A stretch of 64,000 nt of DNA from Pachyseris speciosa. Lineage: Eukaryota > Cnidaria > Anthozoa > Scleractinia > Pachyseridae. The notes beneath the pieces are model-generated. The model was given only the letters and a program-made list of their open reading frames with translations. It did not search any database and had not been told where the DNA came from. Where the stretch lies: assembly GCA_016490735.1 (NCBI GenBank), contig JAEMWC010000010.1:2235001-2299000 (forward strand), in the 5' to 3' direction. The position numbers and the translations under genes are program-made. Shown in pieces: positions 43,401-55,870 of this stretch (positions within the stretch are counted from its first letter, which is position 1; each line of letters begins with the position of its first letter).

Positions 43401-46072
43401 AATTTTGTCCCAAAAACTATTAAAAAATCTTTGGATTTGAATATAAATTTGAGAACTCTTTAAAATTTTTTTCTGTATTGGTCTGTGTCTGGTTAGAACG
43501 GATGAAGAAATGATATTTAGCAATAATTTAGAGTAGGTACAAGGCAAACAAGAGCCTTCATGAGGATTTCTTGTTTTTGGCCATTTTCATAAGGGGTAAG
43601 CCTATGGTTTGAGGTGAGAAATTGAAAAATTTGAAACTCTTTTCTGAGCTTTTTTTACGGCTAAAATGTATCAAGAATTTTATATATAGCGATTATTTTA
43701 AGTGGATCTGAGGCCAAAAACGCCAAATTGGTGTGCTTTTTAACTAACTTATAGAATCTGTGATTCTAACCAAAGTAGAATTTTGTCCCAAAACTACTCA
43801 AAAATCTTTGGATTTGAATATAAATTTCAGAACCCTTTCAATTTTTTTCTGTATTGGTTTGTGTCTGGTTAGAACGGATGAAGAAATGACATTTAGCAAT
43901 AATTTAGAGTGGGTACAAGGCCAAGAAGGGCGTTTATGAGGATTTCGACTTTTTCGCCATTTTCTCAAGCGTAAGCCTACAGTTTGGAGTAAAAAAATTA
44001 AAAATTTGAAACTCTTTTCTGAGGTTTTAAACGGCTAAAATGTATCAAGAAATTATATATAGCGATAATTTTGAGTGGATCTGAGGCCAAAGACGCCAAA
44101 TCGGTATGCTTTTTAATTAACCCATAAAATCTGCGATTTTAACGAAGGTAGAATTTTGTCCCCAAAACTACTCAAAATTCTTTGGATTGGAATATAAATT
44201 TGAGAACCCCTTAAAGTTTTTTCTGTATTGGTCTGTGTCTGGTTAGAACGGATGAAGAAATGAGATTAAGCAATAATTTAGAGTGGGTACAAGGCCAAGA
44301 AGATCCTTTATGAGGATTTCGAGTTTTTGGCCATTTTGTTAAGGGGTAAGCCTATGGTTTGGGGTCAAAAATTGAAAAGTTTGAAACTCTTTTCTAGGCT
44401 TTTTAACGGCTAAAATGTATCAAGAAATGATATATAGCGATGATTTTGAGTGGATCTGAGGCCAAAAACGCCAAATTGGTGTGCTTTTTAAATAACCCAT
44501 AAAATCTGTGATTTTAACCAAGGTAGAAGTTTGTCCCAAAAGCTACTCAAAAATGTTTGCATTTGAATATAAATTTGAGAACCCTTTCAATTTTCTTATG
44601 TATTGGTCTGTGTCGTGTTAGAACAGATGAAGAAATGACATTTAGCAATAATTTAGAGTGGGTACAAGGCCAAGAAGAGCCTTTATGAGGATTTCGAGTT
44701 TTTGGCCATTCTCTTAAGGGGTAAGCCTATGGTTTGGGGTCAAAAATAGAAATAGGTGAAAATTTTTTCTGCGCTTGTTGATGGATAAAATGGATCAAGA
44801 AATTATATATAGCGATGATTTTTAGTGTTCGTTTGAAATAACCACCAAAATCTCCGATTTTAACCACGGTAGATTTTGGTGCCAAAAACTACTCAAAATT
44901 CTTTGGATTTGAATCCAAATTTGAGATCCTTTTCAATATTTTTCTTTTTTGGTCTGGGTCTGGTTAGAACGGATGAAGAAATGACATTTAGCAATGATTT
45001 AGAGTGGATAGAAGGTCAAGAAGACCATGTATAAGGATTTCGAGTGTTTGGCCATTTTCTTAAAGGGTAATCCTATGGTTTGGGGTTAAAAATTGATAAC
45101 TTTGAAACTTTTTTTTTCTGGACTTGTTTATGCTTAAACTGCATCAAGAAATTATACATAGCGATGGTTTTGAGTGGATCCGAGGCCAAAAACGCCAAAT
45201 TGGTGTACGTTTTAAACAAACACCAAAATTTGTGATTTTAACCACGGTACATTTTTTTCCCAAATATTATTCAAAAGTCTTTGGATTTTAGTCCAAATTT
45301 GACAACCTTTTCTGGTTTTTTCTGTTTTGGTCATTGTCTGGTTAGAACGGATGAATAAATGACATTTAGCAATGATTTAGAGTTGGTACAAGGCCAAGAA
45401 GACCATTTATAATGCTTTCCAGTTTTTGGCCAAACCCTATGGTTTGGAGTCAAAAATTGATAACTTTGAAACTTTTTTCTGCACTTGTTTATGGCTAAAA
45501 TGCGTCAAGAAATTATATATAGCGATGGTTTTGAGTGGATCCTAGGCCGAAAACGCCAAATTGGTGTGCTTCTTAAATAAGAACCAAAATTTGTGACTTT
45601 AACCACGGTACATTTTTTTCCCAAAAATTCTTCAAAAGTCTTTGGATTTGAATCCAAATTTGACTACCTTTTCAAGTTTTTTCTGTTTTGGTGTGTGTCT
45701 TGCTAGAACGGATGAAGAAATGGCCAAGAAGACCATTATCAGGATTTCGAGTTTTTGGCCATTTTGTTAAGGGGTAACCCTATCGTTTGGGGTCAAAAAT
45801 TGAAAAGTTTGAAACATTATTCTGCGCTTGTCTATGGCTAAAATGGATAAAGAAATTATATATTGCGAGGATTTTGAGTGGATCCCAGGCCAAAAACGCC
45901 AAATTGGTGTTCCTTTCAAATAACCACCAAAATCTGTTATTTTAACCACGCTACATTATTGTCCCAAACAGTAGTCAAAAATCTCGGGATTTGGTTCCAC
46001 ATTTGACAACCTTTGCAATTTTTGTCTGTTTTGGTCTGTGTCTGGTGAGAACGGATGAAGGAGTGACATTTA
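34409..46072. repeat. Satellite array, main block (~374-bp units)
   Basis: This is the continuation of the unit interrupted by the Polinton. About thirty tandem units follow. From about 37.8 kb the units become a distinct, more uniform subfamily (TTTTTAACGGCTAAAATGTA, GATCTGAGGC, AACCCATAAAATCTG, CAAGGTAGAATTTTG) that runs to about 44.7 kb. Older units like those left of the Polinton return afterwards. Pieces at 35.5-35.8 and 36.6-36.9 kb, and at 34.8-36.2 versus 9.7-10.5 kb, are near duplicates, showing block duplication. Open frames of about 60-80 codons are repeat by-products. The 46073-46081 bases form the target duplication of the next element. Confidence 0.93.
38120..40390. repeat. Higher-order repeat: three near-identical 748-bp dimers
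   Basis: Identical translated stretches and landmarks recur exactly 748 bp apart (for example minus-strand open frames ending at 38490, 39238 and 39986), each made of two diverged 374-bp units. The next step (39986 to 40360) is 374 bp. Dimers appear almost identical to each other while the two monomers inside each differ, which is the signature of recent higher-order amplification. Confidence 0.9.
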
Positions 46073-47207
46073 GCAATTATTTAACCTGCGATCAGGCCCA
46101 ATTGAAGCATCGCTGTTATGTCCTCTCATGTCGGCGCTCGCTACAATTGGGCCTGATACAAAGTCTCACGGGAGTCTGTGGCTTCGTCCAGAATTTGGAC
46201 GAAATCTGATTGGCTGATTCAATAACCGGAAGTCACTAAGAGGCGTGTTCGCGAGGCTCTCGTGAAATTCTCTCGCGAGTGAGCCGCCATTACGGACAAT
46301 GAGTAATCTCAAGTTCTTTTTAGTTTTACAACACAAAACAACAGAGCCTTTCTATTTTCACGTAAATTAGCGGAGAGGGAAAAGTTTGTTAGTTTTGCTT
46401 TTGATGTACATACTGGATTCACTTAAAAGATTCGCGGAATGATCTTCATGAAGAATGATAAAAACGAAGCGTTCTGACGAGTTCCCACTGATCCCTCTGT
46501 TATTCCTCTATTACGAACATTATCTTTCGTGTTTGTGAAAGTCTGACAACGGTATAAAGACTTGGAAGCTGGCTGGTTTGTATTCAAGAACAATTCAACG
46601 AGAAGCAAGACACATCAAAGCTCAGCTGATAAGTACAAGATCATAGACACGTTGGTTTCAATGTTAGGATGCGAGAGTACTCTCCTATTCTATGGACAAA
46701 CATTTTGAAAGTTTAATGTAAGTTCTTTTAAATTTGTTTTGTACCATTCTTTTACGGCCGTAAAGTTAATAATTATCATTTGCATGTAGGTTCGCCTCTG
46801 GAACAACAACTAAAACACTGTTGAGTAATTCACACCACCAATAATAAAGTTTTTCTTATTAGGGAGTAATAAAATACATGTGTCTTGATATGAAAAAAAA
46901 AAAAAACATAAATAGCAGAATGACCGGCCATAGAAAAAGTACAATAGAAGGGCTTTAGAAACTTCACAGTGGACGTCAGTCTCTCCAGATTAAATTTAAG
47001 CTTAAATTGAATATTTGTCAATTTTTACACTTAACAAAATTTCGTGAGGACAGCATAAAAGTGCCAATTATCTTGTTGATAGTAATACATTTAACTCAGA
47101 AAAACCAGTGAATTATTTGAAACCCCAACGTAAATTGTAGCAAGAGAAATCTACATGAGAATAGAGGAAATAAATTGAGGAGTACATTGTTGTTGTTGTT
47201 GAATGAC

Positions 47208-47309
47208 TAACCTGCGACCAGGCTCTATTTTCGTTTCGATGGTAAACCTTTCCCGCGGGAAAGGCGAGGACATAAGAGCGATGCTTCAATTGGGCCTGAT
47301 CGCAGGTTA
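47208..47309. mobile_element. 102-bp MITE, deletion derivative of the host MULE-like element
   Basis: Same TIRs (TAACCTGCGA(C/T)CAGGC) and a perfect 9-bp target duplication TTGAATGAC (47199-47207 and 47310-47318). Its two halves match, in inverted orientation, the right end (CCCGCGGGAAAGG, GAAACGAAAATAGAGCC) and left end (CCCAATTGAAGCATCGC) of the element in which it is inserted. It is therefore an internally deleted family member nested inside a longer one. Confidence 0.9.
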
Positions 47310-47549
47310 TTGAATGACAAGGTCATTGACATCCTCCACAAAAATGTAAAACATGACTGAACTCCCATTGCAAAAATTCTCAGTGCAAGGTGCAGTAGTT
47401 TGAAATGCACCACAAAGACTGCTGTACTACATAAGCAGTACAGGCCTTTGTTGAGTTAATGAAAGATTAACCTGATGAAAGCTAGATGTCCTTAGTTACC
47501 CCTCCTGTACCAAGTTGTTTCTCCATGCAGTTAATGAATAACAGAATAA

Positions 47550-47880
47550 CAGCATACTGCCCACCACTGGACTGCTGAGGAACAGGTCGCTGGTTTGAAT
47601 CCCAGATCAAACCATGGTGTTTGGATTCTGGCTGGGTTCTCAACATCTGTCTCAGATCAGATGATCAGGTCATTGGTTAGTGAGATTATAGTCTACAGTA
47701 TTTGGCCTTTTCACCCTCACATGTAATTTAAACATGAAGGGTACATAAAAGAACCTACACACTTGATGAAAAGAGTAGGCGGCATAGTTCCCGAATTCTG
47801 TGCTCTGTCTTAACATACATCTCAGGGTCAAGGTTGGGTGCTAGACCAACCATCTGTTCCCAGAGGCCTTATGACTGACT
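47550..47880 (+). mobile_element. Possible tRNA-derived SINE
   Basis: A B-box-like GGTTTGAATCCCAG lies at 47592-47605 after a plausible tRNA-like head. The following non-coding body has a cnidarian-SINE-like CTCACATGTAATTT and ends near CATACATCTCAGGG. The A box is not clear and the ends are undefined. Confidence 0.3.
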
Positions 47881-49443
47881 GATAAAATAGCAAATATCTC
47901 TCAAGGGAATGTGCCACCCTCTGAGCTGATCTTTTTGTGATTTTTCCCAATAGTGATTTCAGAACCATTTTCAGTGAAAAATTTAGGTGTTGCATTTGGA
48001 AATCCAATGGCTTGTTTCCGTTTTTACCCCTCACTGTTAAAAAACCTGTTGGCAAGAAGATGCTTGGCTTCCCCCTTAGAGAGGAGTGCTAATACCTAGG
48101 CAAAAAAATGCAAGAGTAAATAGGTGTATTTAGAGCGCTGGTAATTATATTCCATCAGAAGAACAAGCTTAAAGCATCTAAAAAGCCTCGCAGCATCCCC
48201 TTCCCTTATTGCATCATTTAGATTTAAAATAAAGAAACCAAACTGCAGTCTACTGGTGTGTTAATTATAGATGAAATCTTCTTTGGTATTTTCATTTGCA
48301 ATGTCTTCATCATTTGATGGTATTTGCGGATAACCATGTTTAGTGGTCTCAATTGCCTGTACACAGTAGATAAATTGGGTAATCTATATATTTACTACTA
48401 CTGTTTCTTCTCAGTCATGGTCAGCATGCAAAGAAAACAATGGGTTGGAATTATCCAATTGCCCTTTAGGCTAGTTGATTCTACCTTTCACTGAATCAAT
48501 GATCACAGGTTCATGCTACACTTAAAAATTTCAGATATTATTCCAGTGGATAATTAGCCAACCAGCGTATACATGTAAATACCTCTCATCCACTGAATAA
48601 AGTTATGTATCAATAATATACATCAAACATGGAGCCTCTGATAAACAGCTGAAAAAGTGATTAATAAAAATGGCTCCTTAGAGAGCCAAACACTTGAGGA
48701 AAAATCGTATTTTTGGTATCCCAATGAATGAGTTCAATAACAGTGCACCACCACAATGCAGCTTTTTAGTGATGCTGCAAAATTTGTTTTATAGATTAAA
48801 TTACATTAAAAGAATACATCAAGGCCGGCCTGCATTTATTCATTTGTTCAAATTAAAGGTAAGCGAGCTTCAAAAGCTAAAACTTAATAAACGAGTGAAC
48901 GGCAAAATCCCGTTTTTCCACAACTCAAATAGAACAACACTCTCGACTCTACTAAAAAATTCTTTACTATTGTATTTCGAGGAGAAGACGAGAAATACAT
49001 CGACAATAGTAATTCACCTGATCTTCCTTCAGCCGAATCATCAGTGGTGCTTTACTACCCACAAAAAGATATCAGCATCACATAGTCTTTGGAAACACAT
49101 ATCGCCTTTCCCAGCGTTTATAAAATTTGTTATGTGCGCTTACTTTGGGACCAAAACCGCTACTTTTCCCCAACAACAATGAATGATGTAGGACAAGACG
49201 CTCCCAAAACAAAAATGGCGTCTTCTTCATCCCACATCACTTCACGCGCGAGAGCTCGCGAGTATCGCGTAACGGAAGTAATTTTGATTGGCTGATTTTG
49301 AAAAATGTCAATCAATCAAAAAGGCGGGCGGTAGACGTTCCGTGGAAGACTTGTATCAGGCTCTATTTTTCGTTTCGCCTTTCCCGCGGGAAAGGTTTAC
49401 CATCGAAACGAAAATAGAGCCTGATCGCAGGTTAGCAATTATT

Positions 49444-50429
49444 TAGAGTGGGTGCAAGGCCAAGAGGAGCATTTATGAGGATTTCGTGTTTTTGGCCATT
49501 TTCTTAAGGGGTAAACCTACGGTATGTGTCAAAGATTAAAAAATTTGAAACTTTTATCTGCGCTTGTTTATTGCTAAAATTTATCAAGAAATTATATATA
49601 GCGATGATTTTCGGTAGATCTGAGGCCAAAAACTCCAAATTGGTGTGCTTTTAAAATATCCACCAAAATCTGTGATTTTAACCGCGCCACCTTTTTCTCC
49701 CAAAAACTAGTTTAAAATGTTTGAATTTGAGTCCAAATTTGACAACCTTTACAAGTTTTTTTCTGTTTTTTTGTCTGTGTGTGGTTAGAACGGATGAAGA
49801 AATGACATTTAGCAATGATTTAGAGTGGGTACAAGGCCAAGAAGAAAATTAATGAGGATTTCGAGTTTTTGGCCATTTTTTTGAAGGGTAAGGCTATGGT
49901 TTGGGGTCAAAAATTATAAAGTTTAAAAAATTTTCCAGTGCTTATTTATGACTAAAATGCATCAAGAAAATACATATAGCGATGAATTTGAGTGGATCGG
50001 AGGCCAAAATCGCGAAATTGGTGTGCTTTTGAAATAAGCACCAAAATCTGTAATTTTAACCACGGTACATTTTTGTCCCAAAAACTACTCAAAAGTCTTT
50101 GGATTTCAATCCAAATTTGACAATCTTTTCAATTTTTTCTGTTTTGGTCTGTGTCTGGTTAGAACGGATGAAGAAATGACATTTAGCAATGATTTAGAGT
50201 GGGTACAAGGCCAAGAAGACCATTTATGAGAATTTCGAGTTTTTGGTCATTTTCTTAATCGGTAAAACTATCGTTTGGGGTCAAAAATTTGAAAGGTTTT
50301 TCTGCGCTTCTTTATGGCAAAAATGCATCAAGAAATTATATATAGCGATGATTTTGAGTGGATCCGAGGCCAAAAACGCCAAATTGGTGTGCTTTTGAAA
50401 TAAGCACCAAAATCTGTGATTTTAACCAC
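49444..50429. repeat. Satellite units between MULE-like and LTR elements
   Basis: The satellite unit split by the MULE-like element resumes at its target duplication, and about two and a half further units run to the LTR retrotransposon insertion at ACCAC (50425-50429). The units belong to the CACCAAAATCTGTGATTTTAA (older) subfamily. Confidence 0.85.
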
Positions 50430-50508
50430 TGTTATATCTTATGAATATTCATATTGTACGCGCATGCTTAGTTCAAGTTGCTTTTTGGCCATGTGCTTTT
50501 CGGCTTTC

Positions 50509-51577
50509 TATGGAGGGGCATTCTGGACAAAAATGCAATCCAATCGCGACTTGCATTCCATTGGATCGTACTTTCATTGCATTGGATCGAGCCTTCCTTC
50601 CATTCGATCGTACTTTGATGTCATTAGATCATACCTTCCTTCCATTCGATCGTACTTCAATTATTTTGTCTCTAGCTATATTACATTGCTTTATTCCTCT
50701 GTGTCATTTCACATTTATCCGTACCGCCGTGGAAACAGCATTCCACCAGATCGTAACTATCGTTCGTTCGTAGTCACCATTTGGTCAGCGGTGAAGCGAG
50801 CAAGTCTAACCTCGATCTCGTGTTCGTTTGGAGACATACGACTTATGATATTACATGACGTACAGTTGAAAATCGAGTCGCACGTGGAGTGTGTATATAT
50901 TATCCGTCACATACTTTCATGGATCAAGGAAATCCTAATATAAGAGACGTTCAAAGAGACCTTCTCCAAAGAACAACAAATGTATTGAGAACAGTTCTCA
51001 ACGAACTTGAAAGTCCGGTTAGTACGCCATCTCCATCTTCAACATCCGCTCCAGACCGTCAGACGATTTCAGGTAAGCTTAAGTACTTAAAAGACCACGG
51101 TCACGATATTTTGGGTCATTATTAGAAATATATATATCAAAAAATGCACTTAAATAAGATGGAGATGGCGTACTAACCGGACTTTCAAGTTCGATTTTCA
51201 ACTGTACGTCATGTAATCATAAGTCGTATGTCTCCAAACGAACACGAGATCGAGGTTAGACTTCCTCGCTTCACCGCTGACCAAATGGTGACTACGACCG
51301 AACGATAGTTACGATCCGATGGAATGCTGTTTCTACGGCGGTACGGATAAATGTGAAATGCCACAGAGGAATAAAGCAATGTAATATAGCTAGCGACAAA
51401 ATAATTGAAGTACGATCGAATGGAAGGAAGGTATGATCTAATGGCATCAAAGTACGATCGAATGGAAGGAAGGCACGATCCAATGGAATGGAAGTACGAT
51501 CCAATGGAATGAAAGTACGATCCAATGGAATGCAAGTCGCGATTGGATTGCATTTTTGTCCAGAATGCCCCTCCATA
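50509..51577. mobile_element. Foldback element with ~420-bp inverted arms inside the LTR
   Basis: Ends are TATGGAGGGGCATTCTGG and its exact complement. The arms pair almost perfectly over more than 350 bp. They contain a run of 20-27-bp subrepeats with the core CATT(G/C)GATCGTACTT, five or more per arm, which look like transposase-binding subterminal repeats. The flanks G(C/G)TTTC on both sides are a probable 6-bp target duplication. The centre is unique and holds an exon-like ORF (50919-51072). Confidence 0.85.
50919..51072 (+). other. Exon-like ORF captured or retained in the foldback
   Basis: An ATG (50919) opens a frame that is helical at first (NPNIRDVQRDLLQRTTNVLRT), then Ser/Pro/Thr-rich (STPSPSSTSAPDRQ). 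It runs into a consensus 5' splice site (TTTCAG|GTAAGC at 51072/51073) and stops in the next intron-like segment. This is the shape of a first coding exon, either of the missing transposase or of a host gene. No domain is recognised. Confidence 0.45.
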
Positions 51578-51701
51578 GGTTTCGCCATGTTTGATTAAAC
51601 CGTTGCGTTTAATAGTATCTGTTCTATGCGTTTTACCTTGCTACAAGAAACCCCACTACACTACAAACTGGCGACGAGGATAAAGAAATCGATTCACAAC
51701 G

Positions 51702-54700
51702 ATGACACAGCAAATAGGACCGCAGTTCGGAATCCTTGAACCGTTCGATGGCGTTGACTTCGCAGATTACAGCGAGCGCCTAAACTCCTTAGCAAACAAC
51801 ATTGGTCAAGTCGCAGACGATGCTTCCGCCGCTGTTAAACGAGAGGCAGACAAGAAAAAAGTTGCCGTTACCATCTCCTTGATTGGTAAGACAGCATACA
51901 GTACACTTAAAGATCTTTGCCTACCAGATTTACCCGCTCAGAAAACGTACGTCGAGCTCACTGAAATTTCTGAAATTTTGAAAGGCTATTACAAACCCAC
52001 AGTACTCGAAGTTGCAGAGTCCTACCGTTTTCATCACACTGTCCAGAGTGATAATGAAACCGTAACTGAGTTTGCAAACAAACTTACACGCTTAGCTGTG
52101 AACTGTAATTTTGGTACTTATCTGACAAGAGCCTTAAGAGATCAGTTTGTGGGAGGAGTGAGAAGTCAAACTACAAGAAGGAAGCTACTCTCAGAAGACA
52201 GGACCTTCGACCAAGCTCTTAAGGTAGCTCAAGCAGACGAATTGGCAGAAAGAGAATCCAGAAAACTCCAAGTTAATGCTGGCACCTCTAGTGCTAAAGT
52301 TCAGCCTGTGCATGCTGTCCACAGGAAACCTACTGCTCGCCAGGAAAACAAAAAGCAAACGTCGGTTAAAACCAAGGTTGATGGAAAGCAGTGTTTTAGG
52401 TGTGGATCTTCACAACATATGGCAGACAAGTGCAGTCATGTCAAGTCTACATGCAGCTATTGTAAAAAGAGTGGACACCTTGCAAAAGTTTGTTTCAAGA
52501 AGAAGAGAGAAAGTAGTTGCAACACAACACACCAAGTTACAGCCACACCAGCTCAAGAAGGAACTCCTACTGAGGATGGAGAGGATACTAACAATCTTTT
52601 TACAGTTTACATGAAAAGTGTCAAATCTTCTGGTAGTTCTACAACTACTCCACCCCTTTACAAACTTACAGTTAGTATTGAGGACAAAATGGTTCCCATG
52701 GAAGTAGACACTGGTAGTTCAGTAACTTTGTTAAGCTCTGCAGATTTTTCTTAACTAGGAGGTCAGATTGATACACTAAAACCCTCTACAGTGATTCTGA
52801 AAAGCTACGCTGGGAATGTCATTGAATGTCTGGGAGAAAAAGACACGAAAGTTCAGATTGGAAATCAGGTTAACACACTCTTAATTCGTGTTGTTCATGG
52901 ACCGTTACTCCTTGGGCGTGACAGAACATTTTCATCATTGTTTCAACTACAGCCGAAGACATTGTATGTCAATACCCTGATCTGTTTGACAACAGTACTG
53001 TGGGGAAACTCAAAGGAATTCAGGTGTCATTGCGAGTGAAAGAGGTAAATCCTGTGTTCACCAAACCTCGAGTAGTGCCTTTTGCAATCCGATCCAAGTA
53101 TGAGAAAGCTCTAGAGAAATTAGTGGCAGACGATATCATTGAGAAAGTAGAACATTCAAAATGGGCCTCACCAACAGTCCCTATTTGTGAAGCCAAGCGG
53201 GGATCTTAGAATTTGTGGAGACTACTCAGTCACTATTAACAAATTTTCAGTGTTTGCGCAATACCCAGTACCTACTCTTGAGGAACTGTTGAGCAAGTTG
53301 TCGGGTGGAAAGAGATTTACTAAGATCGACCTTTCCCAGGCATATCATCAACTGGAACTTACCTCTGAAAGTAGAAAGTACACTACTATTAACACCCATC
53401 AAGGTCTATATCAGTACAAACGACTGACTTATGGAGTTAGCAGTGCAGTATCTATCTTTCAACGCATCATTGAAAATGTTTTGAAGGATCTTCCAGGCTG
53501 CTGTGTTCGCATTGATGACATACTCATTTCGGGAGAGTCTGATGAAATCCACTTGGAGAACCTGCACCGGGTTCTACAGAGATTACAGGAATGTGGACTG
53601 AAACTTAACCCTGACAAGTTTCACTTCATGCTCGATGAAGTTGTGTACTTGGGGACAACCATTTCTGCAGCTGGAATTTCACCCACCAAAGAGAACGTAC
53701 ATGCCATTCAGGAGGCAGCACCTCCAGCAAATGTAACTGAGTTACAGTCTTTCCTTGGAAGTGCAAATTTCCTTCGCAAATTTGTGCCAGATTTTGCAAG
53801 AATCGCCTCACCCCTGTACAGATTACTTCGTAAAGGAACACCCTGGAAATGGGAAAAACTTGAACAGGATGCTTTTGATAACCTCAAAGCAGCTTTATGT
53901 TCTGACTTTGTGTTGCTTCACTATGATCATTCCGCTGATCTAGTTCTGCAGTGTGACGCGTCTTCTGTTGGTGTGAGAGCTGCATTGCTTCAACCTGGAC
54001 CTGATGGTTCTTTCCAACCTGTTGCTTACGCATCCCGAATACTGAACAATGCAGAACAGAACTACTCTCAAATTGAAAGAGAGTCTTTAGCGATTGTTTT
54101 TGGCATCACTAAATTCCGTCAGTACTTGCTTGGAAGGCATTTCAAACTTATTACAGATCACAAGCCTTTGATAACTTTACTAGGAGAGCATAAACCTGTG
54201 CCTCAGCTAGCCTCAGCCAGAATCAAAAGATGGTCTTTGCTTCTTGCTGCTTACGACTACAGCATTGAGTTCATTCCTGGCAAAGAAAATGTGTATGCAG
54301 ATTTTCTTTCCAGAGAGCCAATTGCCACTGAGCCCTCTTCAGCAGAGCAAGTAACTGTGAACGTGATGTTTATCGAGGGGGATCAGTTTGTGAATGCTTC
54401 AGTGGTTGCTATGGAAACCGAGAAGGATTCACTACTTAGCAAAGTTTTACACTACACTCAGCATGGTTGGCCAGAACACCCTGAACCAGTATTTCAACCC
54501 TATTACAGCAAACGACTCGACCTTACCCATGAAGATGGTGTTTTACTATGGAATTCGCGGGTTGTCATACCTGAGCCTTCTACTCAAGGATTTACATGCT
54601 GAACATCTTGGTATGGTTAAAATGAAACAACTAGCACGAAAGTACCTATGGTGGCCCGGACTGGACAAAGAAATAGAGGAAACTGTCAAGTTGTGTACTG

Positions 54701-55755
54701 CTTGTCAGGTAGCCGCTAAATTACCGCTATCATCCGAACCGGCTTCGTGGTCATGGCCGGGTGGACCGTGGAAGTGCCTGCACTTAGACTTTGCTGGACC
54801 CTACCTAGGAAAGACATTTTTAGTTATAGTGGATGCATACTCTAAATTTTTAGAGGTAGTGCTAATGTCATCAGCCACTTGAGCTAACACCATTGCAGCT
54901 CTGAGACATGTTTTCAGCTACTTTGGCTTACCCGAACATCTTGTAACTGATAATGGCAGCCAATTCACAAGTGCAGAATTCCAGAAATTTCTCAGGGATA
55001 ATGATATTCAACATACGCTTACAGCCCCTGGACATCCTGCAACAAATGGACTAGCGGAACGCTATGTTGGAGAATTTAAGGATAAGCTGAACAAGATTGG
55101 TGATACAGGCGAGTCAGTACAGACAAAACTAGATCGCTTCTTACTGACGCACAGAGCCACGCCTACTTCACTTAGGAAGTCACCTTCAGAATTGCTAATG
55201 AACAGACAACCTAGAATTAGACTCAGTGCTTTAAGAAGTAAGAACACTAAACAAGAAGTTAAGGTTTTTCAAGATAACTTTGACAATAAGCCGAGGTTTA
55301 CCCCAGATCAGCCAGTTTTTGTGCATAATTTCGGGAAAGGAGCCAAATGGGTGCCTGGGAGGATTGCAGGAACAGTCAGCCCTAGAAATTTTGATGTCCA
55401 AGTTGGAGATACTCTGTGGAAACGACATGAAAAACAGCTTCGTCCAAGACAAATACCCACAACGCAATGCTCCGAACTTCTTCATGAGTCCCCAATACTA
55501 GAGTCAGTGGAGAGACCACCACTCAAACTAGATAATGCACCCATTATACCGACACCCCCACTGACCACTGCAGAGAAGGAGGCAGAGGAAACCACCTTAC
55601 CAAATGACATACCAGTATTGAATTCTGCGTCTGAAGTCACTCTGAAGTCTCAAGACATGTACACTCAAGATTCTAAATCTTCAGAACCCTTACCTGAGAA
55701 ACCAGAACGCAGATACCCCCTAAGGGGACGAAAACCACCTCAGAGATATTATTGA
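51702..55755 (+). pseudogene. gag-pol of the Ty3/gypsy element (two stops, three frame changes)
   Basis: Gag begins MTQQIGPQFGILEPFDG and ends with two CCHC knuckles (CFRCGSSQHMADKC, CSYCKKSGHLAKVC). Protease has MEVDTGSS and, downstream, LLLGRD. Reverse transcriptase has IDLSQAYHQLEL and IDDILISG (from Y/F-x-DD). RNase H has LQCDASS, ESLAIVFG and TDHKPL. Integrase has the HHCC-type segment near 54600-54715, then LHLDFAGPYLG, VTDNGSQFTS and NGLAERYVGEF. The C-terminal tail is basic and Pro-rich without a chromodomain. Breaks: TAA at 52752-52754, TGA at 54880-54882 and frame changes near 52,950, 53,185 and 54,575. Both stops are compatible with C-to-T transitions, suggesting deamination-driven decay. 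Confidence 0.92.
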
Positions 55756-55870
55756 ACTGTGTAAACATTTTGTGCGTACAAGTACTTAGATTTAAAGAAT
55801 TTTAGTGGGAACATTTGTTAAATTCTCAGCTCAGTTTCCATTCACTCCTACTGTGCTTCAAGGGGGCAAT

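Larger units (their letters stand above)
46082..49434. mobile_element. MULE-like element, 3.35 kb, no transposase seen
   Basis: Termini are inverted repeats TAACCTGCGATCAGGC and its complement, with a perfect 9-bp target duplication GCAATTATT (46073-46081 and 49435-49443) in a satellite unit. Subterminal sequences include a CCCAATTGAAGCATCGC hairpin at the left and a TTTCGTTTCG...CCCGCGGGAAAGG hairpin at the right. The interior of over 3 kb has no transposase and no ORF I can support. The two ends have GC-rich, promoter/5'UTR-like segments (GAGCCGCCATTACGG near 46282; GAAGACGCCATTTTTG on the minus strand near 49210), so it may carry captured host DNA. An A-rich tract (about 46892) and a possible SINE (47.55-47.88 kb) are inside. 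Confidence 0.85.
50430..51665 (+). repeat. 5' LTR, interrupted by a 1.07-kb foldback
   Basis: The LTR runs from TGTTATATCTTATGAATATT to 50508 and resumes after the insertion at 51578 (GGTTTCGCCATG), ending ...CTACACTACA at 51665. Without the insertion it aligns along the whole 3' LTR. The insertion removes normal promoter spacing. Confidence 0.9.

Noticed and set aside
7581..46072. CRISPR-like array of regularly spaced repeats
   Set aside because: Units are about 374 bp of continuous, related sequence without short repeats and unique spacers; this is a eukaryotic satellite.
48694..49182. 162-codon open frame in the MULE-like element
   Set aside because: No domain or conserved motif, no splice or start context; probably chance in a long AT-rich insert.
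50416..51588. Open frames of 98-175 codons with Ser/Tyr/Phe-rich repeats on both strands
   Set aside because: They are translations of the foldback arms with subterminal repeats and mirror each other on opposite strands.
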